Origin: an uncultured Oscillochloris sp.
GTDB taxonomy: Bacteria; Chloroflexota; Chloroflexia; Chloroflexales; Chloroflexaceae
Length of the DNA: 14,442 nucleotides
Assembly: GCA_903877945.1 (NCBI GenBank)
Contig: CAIRFY010000027.1
Coordinates: 1 to 14,442 of the forward strand
Reading direction: 5' to 3'
In this document: positions 1-7,532 of the stretch, in pieces
Position numbering within the stretch: position 1 is the first letter of the stretch
Layout: every line of letters begins with the position of its first letter
Position numbers and translations under genes: made by a program
Notes under the pieces: model-generated
The model's input: the letters and a program-made list of their open reading frames with translations, nothing else
What the model was told of the DNA's origin: nothing
The model's database searches: none

Positions 1-230
1 GAACAATGCATTGGTTCCCCCCCGCGTGCGGGGTTCAAAGGGGGGGGGATCGGCGGGAGCCTTTCTGCGAAGATATTTACAACTGTAGTAATAGGCGCAT
101 GGTTCGATCCAGTTTCATGGTCTGCGGTGTTCGTCGTAGCAGTTTCAGCCGCGTGCGGAGTTGATCGGGGGGGCTGAAGCGCACACACGAACGGTCAGGC
201 TAGACCTATTCAGAACCATGTCGAGGGCTA
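1..230. other. Non-coding leader with G/C-run repeat debris
   Basis: I see no gene here. The stretch holds a C-run facing a G-run around CGCGTGCGGGGTTCAAAG (about 16-48). A looser relative follows at about 149-180, where CGCGTGCGG precedes a G-run and CTGAAGC. The motif GTTCAAAG plus a G-run recurs at 14351-14365 at the other end of the window, and GGGGGCTGAA recurs at 9941-9950 and near 14361-14370. These look like decayed copies of short dispersed repeats. No convincing promoter or RNA gene was found. Confidence 0.4.
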
Positions 231-332
231 ATAGCAATCCTCTTGGGGTTGTTGTGTGGAGTCAAGGCTTTAGCCGGATACGGTCGCCTAAAGGCTCGAC
301 TCCTTATTCATAACCAATTTAGGATTGCTATA
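231..332 (-). repeat. 102-bp hairpin element with TATAGCAATCCT termini, copy A
   Basis: The ends are inverted repeats (ATAGCAATCCT at 231, AGGATTGCTATA at 321-332). The interior is a 20-bp imperfect stem with arms 258-277 and 284-303 and a 6-nt loop. Its reverse complement matches 10003-10104 over the full length, with about eight differences counted by eye. It carries no coding capacity. The short size, terminal inverted repeats and second copy fit a MITE-like or REP-like non-autonomous element. A structured RNA is also possible. Confidence 0.8.
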
Positions 333-368
333 TGTGAAAAGTATTGTCCCTAAGCCCGTAACCTTGTC

Positions 369-504
369 TTAGGCATGTTTCAATCCAGATTGACAATTCA
401 GCGACGAAACGATGACGCGGTGAGGCGCTCCGTATCGCCTCATCGCCTCGGCGCATCATCGCAAGACTGTAAAGCTGAATGTGCCCATTTTGAAACATGC
501 CTTA
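369..504 (+). repeat. MITE-like element with octamer hairpin core, copy 1
   Basis: The left end is TTAGGCATGTTTCAA. The right end reads TTTTGAAACATGCCTTA, an inverted repeat of the left. Inside lie TTGACA-type sub-terminal repeats, and then arms of about 27 nt built from GCGAYGAN-like units on the left and TCATCGCN-like units on the right, around a short loop. It matches 10105-10239 end to end. The ATG at 375 lies in its left terminal repeat and opens a reading frame into the downstream binding-protein gene, but this is probably not the true start. TTGACA at 390-395 resembles a -35 box, but no -10 follows at the right distance. Confidence 0.8.
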
Positions 505-536
505 TTGCCAGACAACCATCTGATGGAGTGAGATCC

Positions 537-1559
537 GTGACAGTTTATTCAAATCTACGCCAACGCTTGGCTCCTACCCTGGTCACACTCGCCGTTCTAC
601 TGTTCCTCACCGTTCTCATGGGCGGTTGTGGCGGCAGCGCATCCACAGGGGTTCCCCTGGTGGAGCCGGTCGTTACTAGCGAGCCACCCACAAGCGCATC
701 CCAGACGCCCCGGGTGGCTCTCGTGATGAAAACCCTCACGAACCCCTTCTTCATCGAAATGGAGCGCGGGGCACGTCAGGCCGAGGCTGAGCTAAAGATC
801 ACCCTGATCGTTAAGACCGCTGCGCAGGAGACATCGATTGACCAGCAGATCGCCATCATCGAGCGGCTGATCGTCGATCACGTCGATGCTATCGTGGTTG
901 CTCCCGGTGACTCGACAAGCCTGGTGCCGGTGTTGCGGCGAGCGCAGCAGGCCGGGATCACGATTGTCAATATCGACAACCGGCTTGATCCGACCCTCGT
1001 CCACGAGATGGGACTGATAAACACGCCCTTTATCAGCGTCGACAATGTCGATGGGGCCTACCAGGCTGCCAACTACCTCAGCAAAAAAATCATAACCTCG
1101 ACCGAGGTACTCGTCATTGAGGGTATCCCCACCGCGCAGAACGCGATTGATCGCACGACAGGTGCCCTCAAAGCATTCGCCGAGAACCCCAAAATTACTG
1201 TTGTCGCCGTCGAGTCAGCGCACTGGAAGATCGACGAGGCATTTGATGTGACCAAGGCGCTCCTGAAGGCGCACCCGCGAGTTGGTGCGATCTTCTGTGC
1301 CAACGATATGATGGCCCTCGGCACCATCCAGTACCTGACAGAGGCCGGTCGCAAGGACATCCTCGTCGTCGGATACGACGCTCTCCCCGAGGCGCGTACA
1401 GCCGTCAAAGATGGACGCCTGCTCGTCACCGTTGACCAGCAGGCGGCACGCCAAGGCTACCTCGGGGTGAAGTACGCTGTCCAACTGCTTGCCGGAGAGA
1501 AACAGCCAGCCGAGACGATGGTACCCGTTTCCCTGGTGACAGCAGAAACCAAGCCGTAA
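537..1559 (+). CDS. Sugar-type periplasmic-binding lipoprotein (RbsB-like fold)
   Basis: Predicted extracytoplasmic solute-binding protein of the ribose/galactose-binding (Peripla_BP_4) type, 340 aa. I chose GTG 537 because GGAG (525-528) sits 8 nt upstream and the protein then begins with a good lipoprotein signal: basic n-region, hydrophobic stretch (about residues 11-28) and lipobox LMGGC with Cys31 as the lipidated residue. The longer frame from ATG 375 would start inside a repeat element. After a Ser/Thr/Pro linker (about 32-57) comes the two-lobed fold: the NPFF motif at 69-72, repeated beta-alpha units, INIDNRLD-like hinge strands, and AND (255-257) ahead of MMALG. This pattern is typical of sugar binders, but the ligand cannot be read from sequence. 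No permease or ATPase gene is adjacent. The next gene, 5 nt away, is a membrane Cache-GGDEF-EAL protein, so a sensory role is the better inference. Confidence 0.88.
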   Translation: MTVYSNLRQRLAPTLVTLAVLLFLTVLMGGCGGSASTGVPLVEPVVTSEPPTSASQTPRVALVMKTLTNPFFIEMERGARQAEAELKITLIVKTAAQETSIDQQIAIIERLIVDHVDAIVVAPGDSTSLVPVLRRAQQAGITIVNIDNRLDPTLVHEMGLINTPFISVDNVDGAYQAANYLSKKIITSTEVLVIEGIPTAQNAIDRTTGALKAFAENPKITVVAVESAHWKIDEAFDVTKALLKAHPRVGAIFCANDMMALGTIQYLTEAGRKDILVVGYDALPEARTAVKDGRLLVTVDQQAARQGYLGVKYAVQLLAGEKQPAETMVPVSLVTAETKP

Positions 1560-1564
1560 TCTGT

Positions 1565-4030
1565 ATGAAGCTCTCCATCAGTCTGACCCAGAAATTCATC
1601 GTCTTTCTGCTGCTGGCGAGTGTTATCCCTGTGCTGATCGTCGGAATCTCGGCGTACCAGGTGTCGCGTGGCATCATACATGACGAGTCGAAGCGCTACG
1701 CGGCCGAGCTTGTGCAGCAGCAGCAAGAGTATCTAGAACTGAACCTTCAACAGATCGAAAGCCTGATCACCAATATCTCAAGCGTCGAGGCGATTATCCA
1801 GGCGCTCGCTCAAGAATCAACATCTGAGGATAGCTACACTCGCCTGTCCACACAGGCCCGTATCGGCTATATCCTTGATGGCTACTCCAACCTGAGCGGA
1901 CTAGTTTCGCTGGATATTTTCACCCTCAGTGGTGGTCACTACCACGTTGGCGACACGCTCGACGTATCAGTTATCAGGACGGATGTGCGTGATCGCCTGC
2001 TGCTGCGCGCTCGCGCCCTGGGGCCAGCCGGTACCTGGGCGGGCATTGAGGATAACGTCAACAGGTCGTCGAGTACCCCTCAGGTCGTCACCGTTGCCCG
2101 TATGCTCTCCGTAACCAGCCGAGGCTCAACGCAGACCCGACCCGTCGCCGCGCTCCTGGTAAACTACGATATCGGGTACCTCTACACGCACTTCAATCGG
2201 ATCGATCCCGGTGAGGGGGCGTCGCTAATCGTGACCGACTCTGATGGCCATATCGTCTATCACCCCGACAAGCAACTCATCGCGTCCACCTTGAACGACA
2301 GCATTCAGCACAAGCTGCAAGGCGCGTACGGCAATTTCATCACCACGATCAACGACCAGGAGATGCTGGTCAGCTACGCTCACCTGGACAAGTGGAACTG
2401 GTCAGTACTCACGCTCATCCCCTTAAGCACGCTCACCGCCCGGACGGCGACCATTGGGTCGGTGATGCTTTTGGCACTGCTGATAGCCTTCACGATTGTC
2501 GGGATCGCCACTGTGGTCACCTCCTACTCAATCGTGGCCCCCCTGCGCCACCTGACCCGGCGCTTCCAACTGTACCAGGCCGACGCGCCCGGCTGGCAAG
2601 TGCCGCTAGTGGTGCGTGGCCGGGATGAGATCGCCGAGCTTAGCCGCTGGTTCAACCTGTTTAGCGAAAGCCTGCTGGCCCGCCGACGAGTCGAGGAGCA
2701 ACTGCGCCACCAAGCCACCCACGATGTGCTGACCGGGCTACCGAACCGCGCCTACTTCAGTGAACAGCTTGGATTGACCCTGGCCAGCGTACAGTCGGGT
2801 GGTGTCCCAAATTCCGCCGTACTCTTCCTCGACCTCGACCGCTTCAAGATCGTGAACGACAGCCTGGGCCACGCGGCGGGCGACTACGTGCTCACCGTTA
2901 CGGCTCAGCGCCTGCAAGCCGCCGTGCGCTCGGTCGATACCCTGGCCCGCCTGGGAGGCGACGAGTTCGCGATTCTGCTCAAGGAACTCAAGAGCCAGAG
3001 CGAGGCGATCCTGATCGCAGATCGCATCAAGCAGGATCTGGGAGTGTCCTTCGACGTACTTGGGGTGGATGTGACTCTCCATGCCAGCATTGGTATCGCC
3101 ATGATCGGCGGGATCTACACGAACGCCGAGGATCTGCTGCGCGAGGCCGACACCGCGATGTACCGGGCCAAGGCGGAGGGAGGTACGCGCTATGTGATCT
3201 TCGATGCCGCGATGCACCAGCAGAGCATTGAGTCCCTGCGCCTCGAATCGGATCTGCGCCACGCCATTAAGCGCCAGGAACTCCGGGCCTACTACCAGCC
3301 GATCATTAGCCTGACCAGCGGGATGATCAGCGGGTTTGAGGCGCTGGTTCGCTGGCAGAGTACGGAGCGCGGGTTTGTTGAGCCGGGCAGATTCATCCCC
3401 CTGGCCGAGGATACCGACTTGATCCAGATGATCGATATGTGGATGCTGCGCTCAGCGTGCCTTGATGTTCGTGGCTGGCGTCAGGCTGGATACCCCGACC
3501 TGACGGTTTCGGTCAACCTGTCGGCGCGCAACTTCCAGAATAGCCGACTGGTCGAGGAGATCAGTGCGATCCTCACCGAGACGGATGTGCCGCCGCAGGC
3601 GATACACCTGGAACTCACCGAGAGCGCGATCATGGCGGATCTGGAACATACCGTGCGCCTCCTGGAGCAACTGAGCGCCATGGGCATACACATCGCTATC
3701 GACGATTTCGGCACCAACTACTCGTCGCTGGCCTACCTGAAACGTCTGCCCGCCGACAGCGTCAAAATCGACCGCTCGTTTGTGTGTGATGTCATCGACA
3801 ACGCTGATGCGGCGGCGATCACCAGCGCGATCATTGCAATCGGCCATATCCTTGGCCTGGTCGTGGTTGCGGAGGGCGTCGAGAATAACGACCAGCAGGC
3901 GTTCCTCTCCAAACACGCCTGCGATGAGGCTCAGGGCCATCTGTTCAGCCGCCCCGTACCGGTTGAGCAGGCCACGGCACTGCTCGGCACCCGCTGGATA
4001 CACGAGGTCGATATGCGTACCCCGCAGTAG
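1565..4030 (+). CDS. Membrane Cache-HAMP-GGDEF-EAL protein (c-di-GMP synthesis/hydrolysis)
   Basis: Bifunctional cyclic-di-GMP enzyme of 821 aa. A first membrane helix (about 9-30) is followed by a large extracytoplasmic region (about 31-290) whose end, WNWSVLTLIPLSTL, is typical of a dCache sensor. A second helix lies at about 297-320, then a HAMP-like linker. The diguanylate cyclase domain (about 385-545) has an intact GGDEF at 464-468, and RSVD at 455-458 matches the RxxD inhibitory site five residues upstream. The phosphodiesterase domain (about 560-810) has EALVRW at 592-597, SVNLS, LELTES, the DDFG loop, VKID, AEGVE and the QGHLFS motif. Both active sites therefore look complete, and the net activity probably depends on the sensor. 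No clear Shine-Dalgarno precedes ATG 1565. Translation is probably coupled to the binding-protein gene ending 5 nt upstream, which suggests that protein delivers the signal to the Cache domain. Confidence 0.93.
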   Translation: MKLSISLTQKFIVFLLLASVIPVLIVGISAYQVSRGIIHDESKRYAAELVQQQQEYLELNLQQIESLITNISSVEAIIQALAQESTSEDSYTRLSTQARIGYILDGYSNLSGLVSLDIFTLSGGHYHVGDTLDVSVIRTDVRDRLLLRARALGPAGTWAGIEDNVNRSSSTPQVVTVARMLSVTSRGSTQTRPVAALLVNYDIGYLYTHFNRIDPGEGASLIVTDSDGHIVYHPDKQLIASTLNDSIQHKLQGAYGNFITTINDQEMLVSYAHLDKWNWSVLTLIPLSTLTARTATIGSVMLLALLIAFTIVGIATVVTSYSIVAPLRHLTRRFQLYQADAPGWQVPLVVRGRDEIAELSRWFNLFSESLLARRRVEEQLRHQATHDVLTGLPNRAYFSEQLGLTLASVQSGGVPNSAVLFLDLDRFKIVNDSLGHAAGDYVLTVTAQRLQAAVRSVDTLARLGGDEFAILLKELKSQSEAILIADRIKQDLGVSFDVLGVDVTLHASIGIAMIGGIYTNAEDLLREADTAMYRAKAEGGTRYVIFDAAMHQQSIESLRLESDLRHAIKRQELRAYYQPIISLTSGMISGFEALVRWQSTERGFVEPGRFIPLAEDTDLIQMIDMWMLRSACLDVRGWRQAGYPDLTVSVNLSARNFQNSRLVEEISAILTETDVPPQAIHLELTESAIMADLEHTVRLLEQLSAMGIHIAIDDFGTNYSSLAYLKRLPADSVKIDRSFVCDVIDNADAAAITSAIIAIGHILGLVVVAEGVENNDQQAFLSKHACDEAQGHLFSRPVPVEQATALLGTRWIHEVDMRTPQ

Positions 4031-4057
4031 GGGTGGCTCGCGAGCCATCCCTCTACT
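4026..4057. terminator. Possible hairpin terminator after the GGDEF-EAL gene
   Basis: Starting at the stop codon, AGTAG..GGTGGCTCG is mirrored by CGAGCCATCC..CTACT, giving an imperfect stem of about 15 bp with almost no loop. No T-tract follows, so it is either a weak or factor-assisted terminator or simply a palindromic repeat. Confidence 0.35.
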
Positions 4058-4100
4058 GAGGATCTCCCGGCGCATCTCCTTACACTCGTGTGAGGGAAAT

Positions 4101-4155
4101 ATCCCACATTATCCCACACTATCCCACATGAATCCCGCATCTGGTTGGGATATTT
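4101..4155. repeat. Three ATCCCACAYT direct repeats plus an inverted partner
   Basis: ATCCCACATT, ATCCCACACT and ATCCCACATG stand head to tail at 4101-4130, one helical turn apart. The segment AAATATCCC (4098-4106) is mirrored by GGGATATTT at 4147-4155, which runs on into GTGGG. Direct repeats spaced by 10 bp could be an operator array for a regulator, but no adjacent regulator gene supports this. A decayed repeat is equally possible. Confidence 0.4.
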
Positions 4156-4255
4156 GTGGGTTCGGGTGTCGCCAATTTGTTCGATTACGAGGCACGATGG
4201 TGTCAATGGTTTATCGAACTTTCGTTCTTCTTGGCGGGACTGGGGGGCAGGGGTA

Positions 4256-4264
4256 TGCTATACT
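4256..4264 (+). promoter_or_regulatory. Candidate extended -10 promoter for the cysteine desulfurase gene
   Basis: TGC followed by TATACT (4259-4264) forms an extended -10 element. No good -35 lies at 17 bp; TTGGCG at 4231-4236 is too far away. Transcription would start near 4271 and give a leader of about 158 nt that includes the palindromes at 4307-4365. Confidence 0.4.
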
Positions 4265-4306
4265 TGAGCAAGAATCCCCCAGAGACAGTAGAGCATACGT
4301 GACGTT

Positions 4307-4365
4307 GTCACCCTGAGCGAAGCGAAGGGTGACGGCCGGAATTCTTCGCTTCGCTCAGAATGACA
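4307..4365. repeat. Double palindromic repeat (GTCACCCT...AGGGTGAC, ATTCT...AGAAT)
   Basis: GTCACCCT at 4307 pairs with AGGGTGAC ending at 4333, around GAGCGAAGCGA. At 4341-4361, ATTCT and AGAAT enclose the reverse complement of the same inner sequence (TCGCTTCGCTC). The two halves are therefore also inverted relative to each other and could form one longer structure. From memory this resembles a palindrome dispersed in many bacterial genomes, including Chloroflexota. It lies in the presumed leader of the cysteine desulfurase gene. Confidence 0.65.
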
Positions 4366-4428
4366 GGACGCTTCGTAGCGTGACTTCTGCGGTATTGCCC
4401 TCAGAGACTAGGTATGGAGCCCGCCCTT

Positions 4429-5607
4429 ATGAGCGACCGGATCATCTACCTGGATCACGCGGCGACCACACCGCTCGACCAGCGGGTGCTGGCGGCGATG
4501 CTGCCGTATCTGAGCGAGCAACCAGGGAACCCTTCGAGCATCCACCAACTCGGGCGGGCAGCCCTCCACGCCCTCGACGATGCCCGCGAGGTGGTGGCGC
4601 TCGTGCTGGGGTGTACGCGCAAGGAGATTGTCTTTACCGGTGGCGGCAGCGAGAGCGACAACCTTGCGATCAAAGGGGTGGCGCTGGCTCAGCGACAGCG
4701 GGGCAAGGGCAGCCATATTATCACCAGCGAGGTTGAACACCACGCGGTACTGAACGCGGTTGCGTATCTGGAGCAATGTGGCTTTACGGTGACGCTGCTG
4801 CCGGTGGATAGATCTGGGTTCGTGCGCCCGGACGATCTGCGGGCAGCCATCCGCCCGGATACGGCCCTGGTTTCGGTGATGTACGCGAACAACGAGGTGG
4901 GCACCGTCCAGCCAATCGCCGCGTTGGGGGCGATCTGCCACGAATACGGGGTGCCTCTGCACACCGACGCGGTGCAGGCGGCGGGGATGCTGCCGTTGGA
5001 CGTGAACGCGCTCAACGTGGATCTGATGACTCTGACCGCCCACAAGTTCTATGGACCCAAGGGGGTTGGGTTGCTCTACGTTCGGCACGGCACGCCCCTG
5101 CTGCCACAGATCAATGGCGGTGGTCAGGAGCGTCGCCGCCGCGCCGGTACCGAGAATGTCGCAGGGATCGTGGGCCTGGCCACGGCGCTGACGCTGGCCG
5201 AGGAGCGCCGCCCGACCTACGTGGCTCGGCTGAGCGACCTGCGCGACCGGCTGATCGACGGGGTGCTGGAGTGCGTTCCCCAGAGCTGGCTGAACGGGGA
5301 TCGCGAGCTGCGTCTGGCGAACAACGCCAACCTGGGCTTCGCCTGCGCCGAGGGCGAGAGCGTGTTGCTGCTACTTGATCAGCACGGCATCTGCGCCAGC
5401 AGCGGCAGCGCGTGTAGCAGCGGCTCGCTGGAACCCTCGCATGTGCTTACCGCGATGGGGCTGAGCGTCGATAACGCCACATGCTCGGTGCGCTTCTCCT
5501 TGGGCCAGGGCAGTCGCGCCGAGGATATCGACACGGTGATCGCCGCCCTCCCCGCGCTGATCGACCGTCTGCGTGAGGTCGCCCCCTGCCTGCCTGGATC
5601 CGTATGA
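4429..5607 (+). CDS. Cysteine desulfurase, NifS/IscS type
   Basis: PLP-dependent enzyme of 392 aa that takes sulfur from L-cysteine as a Cys persulfide, giving alanine, for Fe-S clusters or tRNA thiolation. Visible family marks are the N-terminal IYLDHAATTPLD, the GGGSESDNLAIKG loop, the PLP-binding Lys206 in TAHKFYGPKGVG, GGGQERRRRAGTEN, and the catalytic Cys329 in the CASSGSACSSGSLEPSHVL loop. From memory, E. coli IscS uses Lys206 and Cys328, so register and length fit closely. I chose ATG 4429 because GGAG (4416-4419) lies 9 nt upstream; the in-frame ATG 4414 overlaps that site and adds five residues absent from typical homologues. No iscU, iscA, thiI or mnmA neighbour is present, so its acceptor cannot be named. 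lysS follows after 90 nt with its own promoter. Confidence 0.93.
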   Translation: MSDRIIYLDHAATTPLDQRVLAAMLPYLSEQPGNPSSIHQLGRAALHALDDAREVVALVLGCTRKEIVFTGGGSESDNLAIKGVALAQRQRGKGSHIITSEVEHHAVLNAVAYLEQCGFTVTLLPVDRSGFVRPDDLRAAIRPDTALVSVMYANNEVGTVQPIAALGAICHEYGVPLHTDAVQAAGMLPLDVNALNVDLMTLTAHKFYGPKGVGLLYVRHGTPLLPQINGGGQERRRRAGTENVAGIVGLATALTLAEERRPTYVARLSDLRDRLIDGVLECVPQSWLNGDRELRLANNANLGFACAEGESVLLLLDQHGICASSGSACSSGSLEPSHVLTAMGLSVDNATCSVRFSLGQGSRAEDIDTVIAALPALIDRLREVAPCLPGSV

Positions 5608-5635
5608 CGGCGCGGGTGTAGGGCGCTACCAGGAA

Positions 5636-5644
5636 TGGTATAAT
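5636..5644 (+). promoter_or_regulatory. Extended -10 promoter for lysS
   Basis: TGG immediately followed by a perfect TATAAT (5639-5644) is an extended -10 element. The -35 region 17 bp upstream (GTGTAG) is poor, which is usual for extended -10 promoters. The start of transcription would be near 5651, giving a leader of about 47 nt. Confidence 0.6.
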
Positions 5645-5697
5645 ATAGTTGCACAGATCAACCTGCGGCGCGTATCGTCGCGTAGAAATAGAGCATC

Positions 5698-7167
5698 ATG
5701 GAGCTGAACGACCTACAGGCCCAGCGCAAGGTAAAGCTTGATCGCCTGCGCGAGTCCGGCCTGAACCCGTACCCCACGAACAGTGCGCGCACCCATCGCG
5801 TTGCCGCTGCCCTGGAGCAGTTTGATACCCTCGCCGAAGCCGAGGTTAGTCTGACCCTCGCCGGGCGGATCATCGGTGCCCGCCGGGTGATGGGTAAAAT
5901 TGCCTTCGCCCATATTGAGGATGGTAGTAGCTCTATCCAGATCTGGATCAGCCGCGCCGAGATCGGCGATGTGTTATTTGATCGCTTCCGCGACGATATT
6001 GACACCTTCGACATTATTGAAGTCACGGGCGTGCTGCGCCGCACCCAGAAAGGGGAGCCTTCGATCTTCGCCCACACGATTAGCGTGCTGGCTAAGACGA
6101 TCAACCCGCCGCCTGAGAAGTGGGCGGGCCTGAGCGATGTGGAGGAGCGCCACCGTCAGCGCTACCTGGATTTGATCGTCAACAGCGAGCGCCGCGCGAT
6201 CTTCCGCGCTCGCGCCCTGGCGGTCAGCACGATGCGTCGCGTTCTTGACTCGCGTGGCTTTCTGGAGGTGGAGACGCCGATCCTTCAGCCGATCTATGGC
6301 GGGGCCGCTGCGCGGCCTTTCAGCACGCACCACAACCAGCTTGGCCAGAGCCTCTACCTGCGTATCGCCACCGAACTCTACCTGAAACGCCTGATCGTCG
6401 CCGGTTTCCCCGGCGTCTATGAGATCGGCAAGGACTTTCGCAACGAGGGTGTGGATCGCAGCCATAACCCAGAATTTACGATGATGGAGTGTTACCAGGC
6501 ATTCGCCGACTATCGCGATATGATGCGTTTGGTCGAGGATGTGCTGCGCGAGATGGCGCTGGCCGTCACTGGCGGAACTCTGGTGCCCTTCCAGGGCCAC
6601 GCGCTCGATTTTGGTTGCGACTGGGCGCGCATCCCGATGTCCGAGGCGATCATTGCGCGCACAGGCATCGATATTACGCAGGTGAATGATCTGGACGCCC
6701 TTCAGACAGCGATGAGTGCCGCTGACCTGAAGGTCGAGCGCAAGCTCACATGGGCCAAGCAGGTTGATGAGTTGTTTAGCGAGTACGTCCAGCCGCTGCT
6801 CATCCAGCCCACGTTTATTACCGACTACCCGGTGGAATTGTCGCCGCTGGCCAAGCGCAAGCCCGAGCAGCCCCGTTTCACCGAGCGGTTCGAGGCGTTT
6901 ATTGTCGGGATGGAGATCGGCAATGCTTTTAGCGAACTGAACGATCCCTTCGACCAGGAGCAGCGATTCCTTGATCAGCTCAAGGATTTTGCTGCCGGTG
7001 ACACCGACGCCCACCAGATGGACGCCGACTACATCAATGCCCTGATGTACGGGATGCCGCCTACTGGCGGACTCGGCCTGGGAATCGACCGTATTGTGAT
7101 GGTGTTCACCGATCAGCCGAGCATCCGTGAAGTCATCCTTTTTCCGCATATGCGGCAGCGGGAGTAG
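5698..7167 (+). CDS. lysS: Lysyl-tRNA synthetase, class II
   Basis: Charges tRNA-Lys with lysine in the cytoplasm; 489 aa, the usual length for bacterial LysS. The N-terminal OB-fold anticodon-binding domain spans about residues 40-145 (LAGRIIGARRVMGKIAFAHI at its start). The class II catalytic core follows: motif 1 region with FLEVETPILQPIYGGAAARPF, then LYLRIATELYLKRL, motif 2 with FRNEG at 247-251 and SHNPEFTMMECYQAF, and motif 3 ending in GLGLGIDR (about 458-465). All expected residues seem present, with no sign of a paralogue such as GenX, which lacks the OB domain. ATG 5698 has only a weak purine stretch upstream. It is transcribed with its own extended -10 promoter in the gap after the cysteine desulfurase gene. 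Confidence 0.97.
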   Translation: MELNDLQAQRKVKLDRLRESGLNPYPTNSARTHRVAAALEQFDTLAEAEVSLTLAGRIIGARRVMGKIAFAHIEDGSSSIQIWISRAEIGDVLFDRFRDDIDTFDIIEVTGVLRRTQKGEPSIFAHTISVLAKTINPPPEKWAGLSDVEERHRQRYLDLIVNSERRAIFRARALAVSTMRRVLDSRGFLEVETPILQPIYGGAAARPFSTHHNQLGQSLYLRIATELYLKRLIVAGFPGVYEIGKDFRNEGVDRSHNPEFTMMECYQAFADYRDMMRLVEDVLREMALAVTGGTLVPFQGHALDFGCDWARIPMSEAIIARTGIDITQVNDLDALQTAMSAADLKVERKLTWAKQVDELFSEYVQPLLIQPTFITDYPVELSPLAKRKPEQPRFTERFEAFIVGMEIGNAFSELNDPFDQEQRFLDQLKDFAAGDTDAHQMDADYINALMYGMPPTGGLGLGIDRIVMVFTDQPSIREVILFPHMRQRE

Positions 7168-7171
7168 TGGT

Positions 7172-7532
7172 GCGTGCCGTTTGTAAGGACAGTTCTGTGG
7201 GGAGGCGATGATGCGATGATGCGATGGCATCGCTTCCTCGCGCCTCATCGCCTCATCACCTCATTGCGTCGTCGCGTCGTCGCGTCGTCGCGTCGTCGCG
7301 TCATCGCCTCATCGCCTCATCGCCTCATCGCCTCATCGCGTCATCGCGTCATCGCCTCATCGCCTCATCGCGTCATCGCGTCATCGCCTCATCGCCTCAT
7401 CGCCTCATCGCGTCGTCGCCTCATCGCCTCATCGTCTCATCGCGTCGTCGCCTCATCGCCTCATCGCCTCATCGCGTCGTCGCCTCATCGTAGGAGTGTC
7501 AAGCTGAAATGCCCGATTCTGAACCATGCTTA
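7172..7532. repeat. MITE-like element copy 3 with expanded octamer array
   Basis: The right end (GTCAAGCTGAA...GAACCATGCTTA, ending at 7532) matches the right ends of the copies at 369-504 and 10105-10239. The left end is degraded, but GGACAGTTC at 7188-7196 followed by AGGCGA at 7203-7208 aligns with their left side. Inverted units GCGATGAT at 7205-7228 form a short left arm. The right arm is hugely expanded (see 7245-7492). The gap between lysS and the epimerase-like gene is almost entirely this element. Confidence 0.7.
7245..7492. repeat. 31 tandem copies of an 8-bp unit, TCRTCGCS
   Basis: Exactly 31 head-to-tail octamers can be laid out, nearly all TCATCGCC, TCATCGCG, TCGTCGCG or TCGTCGCC. 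TCATCACC, TCATTGCG and TCATCGTC are single variants. The last unit (TCATCGTA) runs into the terminal part of the element. Because 8 is not a multiple of 3, all frames cycle every 24 bp, which produces spurious Ser/His/Arg-rich open frames. The array can form stems with the GCGATGAT units just upstream and could vary in length by slippage. Confidence 0.95.

Larger units (their letters stand above)
4031..4428. other. Intergenic region with several short repeats
   Basis: No gene is supported in these 398 nt. It contains the hairpin at 4026-4057, a triplet of 10-bp direct repeats (4101-4130), an extended -10 promoter candidate (4256-4264) and a double palindrome (4307-4365). Frames crossing it are extensions of shadow frames from the upstream gene. 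Confidence 0.6.

Noticed and set aside
390..395. TTGACA as a promoter -35 for the binding-protein gene
   Set aside because: No -10-like sequence lies 16-18 bp downstream, and the hexamer is part of the repeat element.
4429..5607. Cysteine desulfurase as part of a DNA phosphorothioation (Dnd) system
   Set aside because: No dndB, C, D or E-like genes are near; the neighbour is lysS, which points to housekeeping sulfur supply.
5974..7248. Minus-strand 424-aa open frame
   Set aside because: It lies antisense inside lysS, is rich in His/Arg/Leu typical of GC-rich shadow frames, and shows no domain.
7245..7492. Possible CRISPR array
   Set aside because: The 8-bp units are contiguous without spacers, and no cas genes are present.
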